64,000 bases of DNA from Streptomyces sp. col6 (GTDB taxonomy: Bacteria; Actinomycetota; Actinomycetes; Streptomycetales; Streptomycetaceae), in NCBI RefSeq assembly GCF_008042035.1, contig NZ_RDBL01000014.1, positions 100,932-164,931 on the forward strand, read 5' to 3'. The notes below the pieces were generated by a model. It ran no database searches, had not been told where the DNA came from, and worked only from the letters and a program-made list of their open reading frames with translations. The position numbers and the translations under genes were made by a program. How positions within the stretch are numbered: position 1 is the stretch's first letter; each line of letters starts with the position of its first letter. Shown here in pieces: positions 32,707 through 41,625 of the stretch.

Positions 32707-35050
32707 CGTCGTCGCGGGCCGGGTCCGCCTGCTGGGGCAGGACCGGGTCGAGCCGTTCCAGGAGCGCGGCGCGTTCCTCGGCGAAGACGGGGTCGGCCTG
32801 GTAGTCGGAGTGGCCGAGGACCGGTTCGGGCAGCGGGTGTTCGGGGGTCCGTCCGTAGACCAGCGGGTCCTTCAGCGGGCCCCGGTCGACCTCGGGCCCT
32901 GATTCCAGGCCGAGCCGGATCTCGCCGCCGATGGGGTCGGTGGCCCGCCACAGATTGCGCCAGCAGTGCACGGAGCGGTGCAGCCCGTGGAGCTGCCCGG
33001 GTCCGAAGTAGGCGGGGAACCACCGGCCGTAGAGGCGTTCGATGGGTGAGCCGTAGGTGAGCAGGGCGACCCGGGAGCGGGTGCGGGCGGGCAGCTGCCA
33101 GACGGCGGAGGCGGCCAGGACACTGCCCTGGGAGTGGCCGGAGATGACGAGCCGGCCCCGGGTGCGGCCGGTCCAGCCGGACATGCGGGAGGCCAGATCG
33201 GGCACGGCGCGTTCCGCGTAGCAGGGCGGGGCGAAGGGGTGGGCGGCGCGCGGCCAGAACGTGCCGACGTCCCACAGGATGCCGATCGTGCGCCGGGCGG
33301 AGGCGTCGCGGTAGGCCCGCCTGCCGCAGGCGACGAAGACGAGGAAGCCGAAGCCGATCAGCCAGGAGCCGGTGGACTGCGCCGCCTCGGCCACCGATTC
33401 GAGGAACGGACCGCTGCCGTCCAGCGCGCGTCCGGGTACCTCTCCGGTGACCCAGGCACCGCCCACCGCACCCGCGCCGAGGAGCAGCGTCGCGCCGGAG
33501 ACAAGGCCGAGCATGCCGGGCGCCGAGTCGGTGAGCGCGGCAGTGGCCCGGATGCGGGCGATGTGCTTGGTCCGTGACGGGTCGGGGAACGGCTCGCCGT
33601 ACTCCGCGTCGACCACCGGTTCCAGCCGTCGCGCGGTCAGCCAGGTCCGTACGCCGAGCCAGGCGCCCGGTACCAGGAGCAGCACCAGGAGGACGGGGAT
33701 GACGGACGCCTGCCAGCTGAGCAGCACCGGCGGCCCCTCTATGAAGGCGCTGCGTCCCATGCCGGGGCTGCCGGGGCCGTCGAGCCAGTCGGCGACGCGC
33801 TGGGCGACACCACCGGTCATCACGCCGCCCAGGGCGCAGGCGAGCATCGCGACAGCCGGTCCGCCGAGGCCGCGCAGGACGGTGCGCGGCTCGGGGCAGC
33901 GCCGGTACAGGTCGAGCGAGATCGCCGCGAGGAGGACCACCAGGATGCCCTCGGCCACGCTGACCGCCCGGAACAGCGTGACGTCACCGGGCAGCCTCCC
34001 GGAGGACGTCCAGTCGGGGCGGGACCAGGCGGCGTGGACGGCGGCGAGGACGAGGAGGGTCAGCGCGGCGCCGGGCAGCCAGGTGATGACGGCCCGGTCG
34101 AGCCGGTTGTCCAGGCGCCGTTCGCTGCGGCCCCGGCGGCAGACCACCCAGAGCACGACGATCAGCCCGAGGACGAGCGCGCCCTCGATGAGCCGGCCGA
34201 GGAGCGGGGCGACCGGTCCGGCGACGGCGCGGTCGTGGCGGGCGGCGGCCTCGGTGACGGCCGCGGCGACGGTGAGGAACCCGGCGGCGGTGTGGGCGGC
34301 GCGCAGCCGTGCGACGAGGCGGCGTCCGTACCAGAACCCGGGCCGTCCGAGCGCGGGGCGCACGGGGTCGGGCGCGGGTGCCTCGCCCGGCTCGTCCTCG
34401 TCGTCCGCGTCCGCCGCCCCGGTCAGCGGCCGCTGGGACTCGTAGGCGCTCCAGGTCCGGTTGGAGAGGAACCAGAGCAGACCGACCAGCGCGGCCGGCA
34501 CCACGGCGGCCAGGGCGAGGCGGCGGCCCGGCTGGGACCACCAGCCGCCCTGCTCGGCGGAGAGGAATCCCAGCCAGGAGCGCTGCCCGGAGCAGTCCGG
34601 CACGCCCGCGCACTGCCAGGCGGTGAGGTCCAGGGCGACTTCGCAGGCGGCGGCGGTCAGCAGCACGGTGAGACTGAGCGCGATGAGCCGCACGAGGACG
34701 CCGTACAGCCGGATCGCGCGGGGGCGCCGCCGGGCGGTGGGACGCATCCAGTGGGCGAGGTTGATCACCATGAAGGGGAGCAGCAGCAGCCACAGCGCGC
34801 GGGAGCCGTTGCCGGAGGTGAGGTTGGACCAGCAGTACGCCTCGGCGATGGGCTTCTCGCGGTACCGCTCGGGGTGCTGTTCGGCGTCGACGTCCGAGGA
34901 GCGCCGGTAGATGGCCGCCGTGGTGTCGCCCGTGACGCGGACCGTGCGCGGGTCGACCAGCATCTCCTGGGGGGTGGTCCCGCCCACCCCGTGGACCAGT
35001 AATTCCAGCGCGGGACCGGTACTGCGCGGGGCAGGGGTGGGAGAAGGCAC
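32666..35050 (-). CDS. large membrane protein with alpha/beta-hydrolase-like domains
   Basis: A protein of about 794 residues. The N-terminus has ELLVHGVGGTTP, like the first strand and oxyanion region of a lipase. The middle ~450 residues contain around ten membrane helices. The C-terminal soluble part has the nucleophile elbow GHSQGSVLA and a following LLTYGSPIERLYG. The hydrolase core thus appears split by the membrane block, so it is probably a membrane-bound esterase or lipase of unknown substrate. The start is uncertain: GTG 35050 or an in-frame GTG at 35095, neither with a strong ribosome site. The 3' end overlaps the beta-helix/AAA gene. Confidence 0.8.
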   Translation of the reverse strand: MPSPTPAPRSTGPALELLVHGVGGTTPQEMLVDPRTVRVTGDTTAAIYRRSSDVDAEQHPERYREKPIAEAYCWSNLTSGNGSRALWLLLLPFMVINLAHWMRPTARRRPRAIRLYGVLVRLIALSLTVLLTAAACEVALDLTAWQCAGVPDCSGQRSWLGFLSAEQGGWWSQPGRRLALAAVVPAALVGLLWFLSNRTWSAYESQRPLTGAADADDEDEPGEAPAPDPVRPALGRPGFWYGRRLVARLRAAHTAAGFLTVAAAVTEAAARHDRAVAGPVAPLLGRLIEGALVLGLIVVLWVVCRRGRSERRLDNRLDRAVITWLPGAALTLLVLAAVHAAWSRPDWTSSGRLPGDVTLFRAVSVAEGILVVLLAAISLDLYRRCPEPRTVLRGLGGPAVAMLACALGGVMTGGVAQRVADWLDGPGSPGMGRSAFIEGPPVLLSWQASVIPVLLVLLLVPGAWLGVRTWLTARRLEPVVDAEYGEPFPDPSRTKHIARIRATAALTDSAPGMLGLVSGATLLLGAGAVGGAWVTGEVPGRALDGSGPFLESVAEAAQSTGSWLIGFGFLVFVACGRRAYRDASARRTIGILWDVGTFWPRAAHPFAPPCYAERAVPDLASRMSGWTGRTRGRLVISGHSQGSVLAASAVWQLPARTRSRVALLTYGSPIERLYGRWFPAYFGPGQLHGLHRSVHCWRNLWRATDPIGGEIRLGLESGPEVDRGPLKDPLVYGRTPEHPLPEPVLGHSDYQADPVFAEERAALLERLDPVLPQQADPARDDVRAVPGGPPGTAE

Positions 35051-35232
35051 GTGCGTCTCGCTCTCGCAGGGGGAAGGCGGCTGATGCCCGGTCACCGCGA
35101 TCGGGGGCGGGCGCCGGTGGCCGTGTCGTTCCTATCGAATCTCCCCCGGGCGACGGCCCGCGACACCGCGTGGCAGGATGACTCCGTCTGTACGGACTCG
35201 TGTACGGCCAGAGGGAAGGGCAAGGCCCGGCG

Positions 35233-36069
35233 TTGAGCGAGAATCAGAATCTGCTCGCGGAGCAGCGGCGTGCGCTGATCCTCGACGAGGTGCGCCGGCG
35301 CGGCGGGGTGCGGGTCAACGAGCTGACCCGGAAGCTGAACGTCTCGGACATGACCGTCCGCCGGGATCTGGACGCGCTGGCCCGGCAGGGTGTGATCGAG
35401 AAGGTGCACGGCGGTGCCGTGCCCGTGGTCGAGGCGAGCACGCACGAGCCGGGTTTCGAGGCGAAGTCGACGCTGGAGCTGACCGCCAAGGAGGACATCG
35501 CCCGCGCCGCCGCCGCGATGGCCGTGCCCGGCAGCGCGATCGCCCTGTCCGGCGGCACCACGACGTACGCGCTGGCCCAGCATCTGCTGGACGTGCCGGA
35601 CCTGACCGTGGTGACGAACTCGGTACGGGTCGCGGACGTGTTCCACGCGGCGCAGCGGCCCGGTGCGCCGGGCGGCCGTCCGGGGGCGGCGACAGTCGTC
35701 CTCACGGGCGGGGTGCGTACGCCGTCCGACTCGCTGGTCGGCCCGGTCGCCGACCGGGCGATCGCCGCGCTCCACTTCGATGTGCTCTTCCTCGGGGTCC
35801 ACGGAATCTCGGTCGAGGCGGGGCTGTCCACGCCGAACCTCGCGGAGGCGGAGACGAACCGCCGGTTCGTGCAGTCGGCGCGGCGGGTGGTGGTGGTCGC
35901 CGACCACACCAAGTGGGGCACGGTCGGTCTCAGCTCGTTCGCCGCGCTGGACGAGGTGAGCACGCTCGTCACGGACGCCGGCCTGCCGACGGGCGCGCGG
36001 GCGGAGATCGAGGAGCACCTGCCCGGTCTGCTGGTCGCCGGCGGGGACGACGGGCCCGCCGAGGGCTGA
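35233..36069 (+). CDS. DeoR family transcriptional regulator
   Basis: A 278-residue repressor. The N-terminal DeoR winged helix (VRVNELTRKLNVSDMTVRRDL, then VIEKVHGGAV) is followed by the DeoRC sensor domain of the ribose-5-phosphate-isomerase-like fold (ALSGGTTTYALA, LTGGVRT, FLGVHGIS, VVVADHTKWG). Such regulators sense phosphorylated sugars. TTG 35233 follows AAGG at 7 bp; GTG 35200 is an alternative. The divergent neighbour is the membrane hydrolase; the sugar genes it controls are not in this window. Confidence 0.9.
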   Translation: MSENQNLLAEQRRALILDEVRRRGGVRVNELTRKLNVSDMTVRRDLDALARQGVIEKVHGGAVPVVEASTHEPGFEAKSTLELTAKEDIARAAAAMAVPGSAIALSGGTTTYALAQHLLDVPDLTVVTNSVRVADVFHAAQRPGAPGGRPGAATVVLTGGVRTPSDSLVGPVADRAIAALHFDVLFLGVHGISVEAGLSTPNLAEAETNRRFVQSARRVVVVADHTKWGTVGLSSFAALDEVSTLVTDAGLPTGARAEIEEHLPGLLVAGGDDGPAEG

Positions 36070-36117
36070 GGATTCCGCTCCGCTCGCGACGGGGCGGTCA
36101 CGCCCTAGGATCGTGGT

Positions 36118-36579
36118 GTGGCCGTCTTCCGGATCGAGCGTTTCACCTCGTTGCCCGCAGCCGAGTCCTGGCGCCGGGTGACGGACTGGGAGCGGCATGC
36201 CGCGCAGGTGCCGCTGACCGTGATCACGGTGCCGACCGGTCTGCCGACCCGGGTCGGGACGGTCTTCGTGGCACGGACCGGGGTGGGTCCGCTGGCGTTC
36301 GACGATCCGATGGAAGTGGTCCGGTGGTCGCCGCCCGCCGGAAGCCGGGCCGGGATGTGCCGGCTGGAGAAGCGCGGCCGTGTGGTGCGGGGCCGGGCGT
36401 CGATCGATGTGTATCCGAACCGGGCCGGCTCCCATGTGGTGTGGGTGGAGGAGCTGTCCGTACGCCTGCTGCCCCGCTGGGCCGACCCGGTGATCGCCGG
36501 TGCGGGCAGACGGGTTTTCGGCCGGGTCCTGGACTCCATGCTGGACCGCCCGGCGCCGCGGTTCGGCCGAGACGCCTGA
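36118..36579 (+). CDS. SRPBCC (START-like) ligand-binding domain protein
   Basis: A 153-residue single-domain protein with the SRPBCC helix-grip pattern: an N-terminal helix SLPAAESWRRVTDW, alternating strands, and a long C-terminal helix near RRVFGRVLDSML. Many streptomycete members are annotated as polyketide cyclase/immediate-early-protein-like, but without a biosynthetic cluster nearby the role is open. The GTG start is 48 bp after the DeoR gene, so the two could be cotranscribed. Confidence 0.78.
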   Translation: MAVFRIERFTSLPAAESWRRVTDWERHAAQVPLTVITVPTGLPTRVGTVFVARTGVGPLAFDDPMEVVRWSPPAGSRAGMCRLEKRGRVVRGRASIDVYPNRAGSHVVWVEELSVRLLPRWADPVIAGAGRRVFGRVLDSMLDRPAPRFGRDA

Positions 36580-36611
36580 CGATCCGTCAACTCGGTTGCC
36601 TTCAGGCTGCT

Positions 36612-37748
36612 TTATCCCTCCGGCCAGCTACCGGTCGCCAGGAAGTGGTCGATGGTCCGGGCGTACGGGGCGATGTCCAGGCCCTGCGCGGCCAGCCAGG
36701 AGTCGGAGTAGTACTTGTCCAGGTAGCGGTCGCCGGGGTCGCAGATCAGGGTGACGACACTGCCTCGGGTGCCCTGGGCGACCATTTCGGCGACCAGTTT
36801 GAACGCGCTCCACAGCCCAGTCCCGGTGGACCCGCCCGCCTTGCGCCCGATGGCCCGTTCCAGTGCGCGTACGGCCGCGACGCTCGCCGCGTCCGGGACC
36901 TTCATCATCCGGTCGATCGCCCCGGGCACGAAGCTCGGTTCCATGCGCGGCCGGCCGATGCCTTCGATACGGGAGCCGCAGTCGCTGGTGGCGTGCGGGT
37001 CGTGACGGGTCCAGCCGTCGAAGAAACAGGAGTTCTCCGGGTCGGGCACGCAGATCCTGGTGTCGTGCTGCATGTAGTGCACATAGCGCGCGATGGTCGC
37101 CGAGGTGCCGCCGGTGCCGGCGGTGGCGACGATCCAGGTGGGCTCCGGATACCGTTCGAGCCTCAGCTGCTGGTAGACCGACTCCGCGATGTTGTTGTTG
37201 CCGCGCCAGTCGGTGGCCCGCTCGGCGTAGGTGAACTGGTCCATGTAGTGACCGCCGGTCTCCGCGGCGAGCCGCGACGACTCCTCGTACATCCGGCGCG
37301 AGTCGTCGACGAAGTGGCAGCGCCCGCCGTGGAATTCGATGAGCCGGCACTTCTCCGGGCTTGTGGTGCGGGGCATCACGGCGATGAACGGCACCCCGAT
37401 CAGTTTGGCGAAGTACGCCTCCGAGACGGCGGTCGAACCGCTCGACGCCTCGATGACCGGTTTGCCCGGCCGGATCCAGCCGTTGCAGAGCCCGTAGAGG
37501 AAGAGCGAACGCGCCAGCCGGTGCTTGAGGCTGCCGGTGGGGTGCGTCGACTCGTCCTTGAGGTAGAGGTCGATGCCCCAGCTCTCGGGCAGCGGGAAGA
37601 GCAGCAGATGCGTGTCGGCCGAGCGGTTGGCGTCGGCCTGGACCTTGCGGACGGCCTCCTTGAGCCAGGCGCGGTAGGCCGGGTCGGAACGGTCGATGTC
37701 GACGGTCGCCGCGGCTGCGCCGCCGCGCCCGTGCTCACTGGTGTCCAT
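36612..37748 (-). CDS. PLP-dependent cysteine synthase/desulfhydrase family protein (Cds1-like)
   Basis: A 378-residue fold-type II PLP enzyme. The PLP lysine is Lys75 in HPTGSLKHRL, the substrate/PLP loop SSGSTAVSEA lies at ~98-108, and the phosphate-binding glycine loop is TAGTGGTSAT. The extended length, Cys-rich DPENSCFFDGW and HDPHATSDCGSRIEG segments match the actinobacterial Cds1 (Rv3684-like) group, which degrades cysteine to H2S, pyruvate and ammonia. GAGGAG precedes ATG 37748. It could alternatively be a biosynthetic beta-replacement enzyme. Confidence 0.85.
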   Translation of the reverse strand: MDTSEHGRGGAAAATVDIDRSDPAYRAWLKEAVRKVQADANRSADTHLLLFPLPESWGIDLYLKDESTHPTGSLKHRLARSLFLYGLCNGWIRPGKPVIEASSGSTAVSEAYFAKLIGVPFIAVMPRTTSPEKCRLIEFHGGRCHFVDDSRRMYEESSRLAAETGGHYMDQFTYAERATDWRGNNNIAESVYQQLRLERYPEPTWIVATAGTGGTSATIARYVHYMQHDTRICVPDPENSCFFDGWTRHDPHATSDCGSRIEGIGRPRMEPSFVPGAIDRMMKVPDAASVAAVRALERAIGRKAGGSTGTGLWSAFKLVAEMVAQGTRGSVVTLICDPGDRYLDKYYSDSWLAAQGLDIAPYARTIDHFLATGSWPEG

Positions 37749-37976
37749 CTGTGCGCTTCTCCTCGTACGACCGGTCTCGGCGGGGCCCACGATAAGCCCC
37801 CTACCTGCACAAACGTTGACTTTGATGGCCCATAGCACTTCCTTGGTGTCGCGGCCGGAGGCCGGTGCCGCCCGCTCGGCCCGAATGCGCCGTTCACGTA
37901 CCGTCCCGCTCTGGTGCACAGGGCCCGGGATGGGCACACTTCGTCTCAGAGGTATCGCGAAGGGGGCGAAGGGGCC

Positions 37977-38318
37977 ATGTCCGAAACGGAGTTCAGCACC
38001 ACGGGCGTGACGGAGTTCAGCGCGACGGGGGTACGCATCGACCGATGGGCGCGCTCGGTCACCAGGGCCGGGCAGGTGACCGTCAGGGACGGCCGGGTGG
38101 CCCTTCTGACGAGTTACGGGAGGGAGATCGACAGCGCGCCGGTGGGCACGGTGAGCGCGGGGAGACCCTGGTTCGCGGGGGCGGACGCCGCGGTGGCGCG
38201 GGTCAACGGGACGCGGTACCGGCTGACGATGCGGCGGCCGGACGGCAAACCGGGCGACGCGACACCCTCGCGCCGGTTCCTGGAGGCGCTGTACAGCGCG
38301 GGGGGCCGCAGGACCTGA
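37977..38318 (+). CDS. small hypothetical protein
   Basis: A 113-residue protein that I do not recognise. An N-terminal duplication (TEFSTTG/TEFSATG) is followed by a compact beta-rich region (GQVTVRDGRVALLTSYGREID) and a basic tail with RRFLEALYSAGGRR. There are no membrane segments or cysteines. A GAAGGGG site precedes the ATG. It sits before the sigma-regulatory ATPase gene, with 186 bp between them. Confidence 0.65.
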   Translation: MSETEFSTTGVTEFSATGVRIDRWARSVTRAGQVTVRDGRVALLTSYGREIDSAPVGTVSAGRPWFAGADAAVARVNGTRYRLTMRRPDGKPGDATPSRRFLEALYSAGGRRT

Positions 38319-38504
38319 GGGCGGCGCGGCGGGGGCCACCGCGAGTTGCGAAGCCGTATGCCCTGAGCGACATTGGAGTCACGTCACTCATGGTGTACCG
38401 GCGGTGACACTGTGATCCAGGCCGCCGGCCCGGACTCAGCAGCGAGCCATGTGCTGGATCCGTTCCTTCGTCTTCTTCCGGACCTATTTCGGGGAGTCGC
38501 AGCC

Positions 38505-39023
38505 GTGATCAGCGAGCCAAGCAGGCACTGCACGGTGGAGCTCCAGGCCCTGCCGTCGCGGATCGGTCAGGTCCGCAGAATCATCTCGGCGCAACTGCGC
38601 TACTGGCATCTCGATTCTCTGATCGACCAGACAGCGCTGGGCGTCACCGAGCTCCTCACCAACGTCCACCGGCACGCACAGCCGGACAAGTCATGCACCG
38701 TCGAGATCGAGTTGCTGCTCGAACGGCTCACGGTGTCCGTCCACGACCACGATCCACGGCTGCCGACCGTGCGCGAGGCCGACGACTCCAGCACATCGGG
38801 GCGCGGGCTCGCACTGATCGCCGCGGTCAGCGAGAGCTGGGGAGTGCGCCCCCGGGGCGGGGAGGGGAAGGTCGTGTGGTTCACGCTGCCCACACCGGCC
38901 CCGCTCGCGCGGCCGTCGCACGTGCTGTACGGGGCGACGACCGACGGCCCTTTCGACCTGAGCGGCCTGAAGCATCTGGAGGGTCCACCGCCCTCCACGA
39001 CCCGGTCGGCCGCGGTGGGCTGA
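38505..39023 (+). CDS. RsbW-like ATP-binding regulatory protein
   Basis: A 172-residue GHKL ATPase of the anti-sigma type. The N-box is ALGVTELLTNVHRHA, the D-box region VHDHDPRLP, and the G-box SGRGLALIAAVSESWGV. A ~35-residue tail of unknown role follows. GTG 38505 has GGGGAG at an 8-bp distance; the frame extends to 38373 without a site. No STAS or sigma partner lies beside it. It is the second such protein in the window, after 9270-9686. Confidence 0.85.
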   Translation: MISEPSRHCTVELQALPSRIGQVRRIISAQLRYWHLDSLIDQTALGVTELLTNVHRHAQPDKSCTVEIELLLERLTVSVHDHDPRLPTVREADDSSTSGRGLALIAAVSESWGVRPRGGEGKVVWFTLPTPAPLARPSHVLYGATTDGPFDLSGLKHLEGPPPSTTRSAAVG

Positions 39024-39028
39024 CATGA

Positions 39029-39067
39029 CGGAAGCGGGGCATCCCCACGGGGGGTGCCCCGCTTCCG
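39029..39067 (+). terminator. terminator after the RsbW-like gene
   Basis: CGGAAGCGGGGCA and TGCCCCGCTTCCG are perfect 13-bp arms starting 6 bp after the stop codon. Confidence 0.8.
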
Positions 39068-39087
39068 TGTGCCCGGCAGCGCCTTTC

Positions 39088-39107
39088 TGTACCTACTAGT
39101 ATGTACA
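39088..39107. promoter_or_regulatory. TetR autoregulatory palindrome
   Basis: TGTACCTACTAGTATGTACA: 18 of 20 positions are symmetric around ACTAGT, ending 8 bp before the TetR start codon at 39116. This AT-rich palindrome in GC-rich surroundings is the expected operator of the following operon. Confidence 0.7.
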
Positions 39108-39115
39108 CTGTCCGC

Positions 39116-39676
39116 ATGAGCACTCCGGACCGTCTGATCGAAGCCACTCGGGAGCTCCTGTGGGAGCGCGGCTACGTGGGCACGAGCCCCAAGGCCATCC
39201 AGCAGCACGCCCATGCGGGCCAGGGCAGCATGTACCACCACTTCACCGGCAAGCCCGACCTGGCGCTGACCGCCATTCGTCGTACGGCCGACGAGCTGCG
39301 GGAGACCGCCGGCCGGGTGCTCGACACGCCCGGGTCCGCGTACGAGCGAATCTCGGCCTACCTGCTCCGCGAGCGCGACGTCCTGCGTGGCTGCCCGGTG
39401 GGGCGGCTGACGATGGACCCGGAGATCATCGCGAGCGATGAGCTGCGGGAGCCGGTCGACGAGACGATCGCCTGGCTGCGCGGCAGGCTCGCCGCCCTCG
39501 TCCGCGAGGGCGTCGAAGCGGGCGAGTTCACCCCCGGCGTCGTGCCCGAGGACATCGCCGCGACGATCGTCGCGACCGTGCAGGGCGGCTATGTGCTGGC
39601 CCGCGCCGCGGGATCGACGGACGCCTTCGACGCGGGCGTCCGCGGACTGCTCACCCTGCTCGCCCCGCACGCCTGA
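39116..39676 (+). CDS. TetR family transcriptional regulator
   Basis: A 186-residue repressor. The N-terminal HTH (RELLWERGYVGTSPKAIQQHA, then GSMYHHFTGKPDL) is of the YxAF/TetR type, and the C-terminal all-helical ligand domain includes the CPVGRLTMDPEI motif of the LmrA/YxaF subgroup. ATG 39116 is used; an upstream in-frame ATG lies inside the palindrome. It leads an operon with a cupin, a DUF4865 protein and a phosphotriesterase-like enzyme and probably represses it. Confidence 0.92.
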   Translation: MSTPDRLIEATRELLWERGYVGTSPKAIQQHAHAGQGSMYHHFTGKPDLALTAIRRTADELRETAGRVLDTPGSAYERISAYLLRERDVLRGCPVGRLTMDPEIIASDELREPVDETIAWLRGRLAALVREGVEAGEFTPGVVPEDIAATIVATVQGGYVLARAAGSTDAFDAGVRGLLTLLAPHA

Positions 39677-39706
39677 CCCGCCGACCGTTCTCAGGAGCAG
39701 CCGCAC

Positions 39707-40105
39707 ATGCGTATCACCAGGAACCGCCCGGACACCCAGCAGGGCCCGGCCGCGCACTTCAACGGCACCGTCTGGCTCGACGAGATCGCCGCACCCGAAC
39801 CGCCCTCCCGGCTGCGGATGTTCAGCGTGCACTTCGCGCCGGGCGGCCACACCTCGTGGCACACCCACCCGCACGGCCAGGTTCTGCATGTCACCGAGGG
39901 CGAGGGTCTGGTGCAGCGCAGGGGCGGACCCGTCGAGACGATCCGGGCGGGCGACACCGTGTGGATCGAGCCGGACGAGTGGCATTGGCACGGAGCCTCA
40001 CCGCGCGCCTTCATGACCCATCTGGCCGTCGTCGAAGCGGCCGAGGACGGCAGCACCATCCACTGGCACACCGACGCCGGCGTCGCCGACTACCCGGCAT
40101 CCTGA
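39707..40105 (+). CDS. cupin-domain protein
   Basis: A 132-residue single cupin barrel. Metal ligands are apparent in the first motif (HTSWHTHPHGQVLHVTEGEG) and the second motif (GDTVWIEPDEWHWHG). It belongs to the small quercetinase-like/(R)-mandelonitrile-lyase-like cupin group, often found with carboxymuconolactone decarboxylases. CAGGAG precedes the ATG. It lies 30 bp after the TetR gene and 11 bp before the DUF4865 gene, so an operon is likely. The substrate is unknown. Confidence 0.9.
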   Translation: MRITRNRPDTQQGPAAHFNGTVWLDEIAAPEPPSRLRMFSVHFAPGGHTSWHTHPHGQVLHVTEGEGLVQRRGGPVETIRAGDTVWIEPDEWHWHGASPRAFMTHLAVVEAAEDGSTIHWHTDAGVADYPAS

Positions 40106-40116
40106 GGAGCTCTTCG

Positions 40117-40698
40117 ATGCATGCCATGCAGTACGAGATCACCTTGCCCGCCGACTACGACATGGGCGTCATCCGCCACCGGGTGGCGACCCGGGGCCAC
40201 CTCCTGGACGACTTCCCCGGGCTCGGCCTCAAGGCGTATCTGATACGGGAGCGGGGCGAGGACTCCCCGGTCAACCAGTACGCACCGTTCTACCTGTGGA
40301 CGCGGCCCGAAGGCATGAACGCCTTCCTCTGGGGCTCCGGATTCCAGGGCATAGTCCAGGACTTCGGCCGCCCGGTGGTCCAGCACTGGACCGGGCTCGC
40401 GTACGAGGAGGGCCCCGCGTCGGGCGCACTCCCCCGCACGGCCACCCGCCACCGCTCGTCCGTGCCGCAGTCGGCCGCCCCGGCCGACGCGGTGGAGGCG
40501 GCGCTGGAGGAGAGCCGCCGGCTCGCGAAGACCCCCGGCGCGGTCGCCACGGCCCTGGCCGCCGATCCGCGCCACTGGGAACTCCTCCACTTCACGCTCT
40601 GGGACGACCCCGCCCCCAAGGCACCGGGCGAGCGCTACCAGGTGCTCCACCTCAGCAGCCCTGAGCAGGACCGGATCAGGGAGGGACGCCAGTGGTAG
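40117..40698 (+). CDS. DUF4865 family protein
   Basis: A 193-residue protein. It starts MHAMQYEITLPADYDM and contains the family blocks GHLLDDFPGLGLKAYLIRE, YAPFYLWTRPEGMNAFLWG and FGRPVVQHW. These match DUF4865 as I remember it, a group of possible monooxygenase-like ferredoxin-fold proteins with no proven activity. GAGGAG lies upstream. The last codons overlap the start of the next gene (GTGGTAG), so translation is coupled. Confidence 0.85.
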   Translation: MHAMQYEITLPADYDMGVIRHRVATRGHLLDDFPGLGLKAYLIRERGEDSPVNQYAPFYLWTRPEGMNAFLWGSGFQGIVQDFGRPVVQHWTGLAYEEGPASGALPRTATRHRSSVPQSAAPADAVEAALEESRRLAKTPGAVATALAADPRHWELLHFTLWDDPAPKAPGERYQVLHLSSPEQDRIREGRQW

Positions 40699-41594
40699 CG
40701 CTGGTCCGCACCGTTCTCGGTGACATCGCACCCGGTGAGCTGGGGGTCTGCGACGCACACGACCACCTCTTCCTGCGCAGCCCCGTGCTGCCGGGGCAGG
40801 AGCTGGACGACCCCGGAACGGCGGCCGAACGGCTGCGCGCCTTCCACGCGCTGGGCGGCCGGACGATCGTGCAGTGGACACCCCACGGCATGGGCCGCCG
40901 GGCCGGCGCGCTGGCGGAGCTGTCCCGTACGACGGGCACGCATGTGGTGGCCGCGACCGGGCTGCACCAGGCGGTGCACTACCCGCCGGAGCTGCTGGAC
41001 CGGATCAGGGACGACCTCGCCGGCCTGTTCGTCGCGGAGCTGACCGAGGGCATCGGCACCAGCGGGGTGCGGGCCGGTCTGATCAAGGTGGCCGGCGCCT
41101 TCCACACGCTCGACGCACACGCCCGGCTCACCATGACCGCGGCGGCCGGGGCCCACCACCGCACGGGCGCGCCGATCGCCGTCCACCTGGAGCTGGGCAC
41201 GGCCGCGCTCGACGTCCTGGACCTGCTGTGCGGGGAGTTGGGCGTCCCTCCGCACCGGGTGATCCTCGGCCACCTGGGCCGCTCCCCGGACGGGGCGGTG
41301 CAGCGGGAGGCGGCGCGTGCGGGAGCCTTCCTGGCGTTCGACGGGCCCTCGCGGGCCAACCACGCGACGGACTGGCGGCTGCCGGACGAGCTGGCGGAGC
41401 TGGCCGGGGCGGGGTTCACCGGGCAGTTGCTGCTGGGCGGTGACACGACCGTGCCGGAGACTCCCGGCATGCCGTACCTGCTGCGCCGGCTGCGTCCCCG
41501 TCTGGAGGAGGTGCTGGGCGCCGAGGTGATGGAGGCGGTGCTGGTGACGAATCCGGCGCGGGCGTTCGCGTTCGAGGCGCCGGCGGGCGCCTGA
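40692..41594 (+). CDS. phosphotriesterase-family metal-dependent hydrolase
   Basis: A 300-residue TIM-barrel enzyme. Metal-binding HxH is His23 and His25 in CDAHDHLF, the carbamylated lysine equivalent is in GLIKVAG, further His ligands are in PIAVHLE and VILGHLG, and the final Asp is in LLLGGDTT. It probably acts as a lactonase or organophosphate-ester hydrolase. The GTG start overlaps the DUF4865 stop. It is the last gene of the TetR-led operon, which therefore resembles a small detoxification or signal-degrading unit. Confidence 0.9.
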   Translation: MVALVRTVLGDIAPGELGVCDAHDHLFLRSPVLPGQELDDPGTAAERLRAFHALGGRTIVQWTPHGMGRRAGALAELSRTTGTHVVAATGLHQAVHYPPELLDRIRDDLAGLFVAELTEGIGTSGVRAGLIKVAGAFHTLDAHARLTMTAAAGAHHRTGAPIAVHLELGTAALDVLDLLCGELGVPPHRVILGHLGRSPDGAVQREAARAGAFLAFDGPSRANHATDWRLPDELAELAGAGFTGQLLLGGDTTVPETPGMPYLLRRLRPRLEEVLGAEVMEAVLVTNPARAFAFEAPAGA

Positions 41595-41625
41595 GAACAC
41601 GGGTTCCCCGGTGTGAGCCGGCCCC

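Noticed and set aside
35178..37835. An 880-codon plus-strand frame across the DeoR, SRPBCC and Cds1-like genes
   Set aside because: It overlaps three real genes in other frames and has the composition of a shadow frame.
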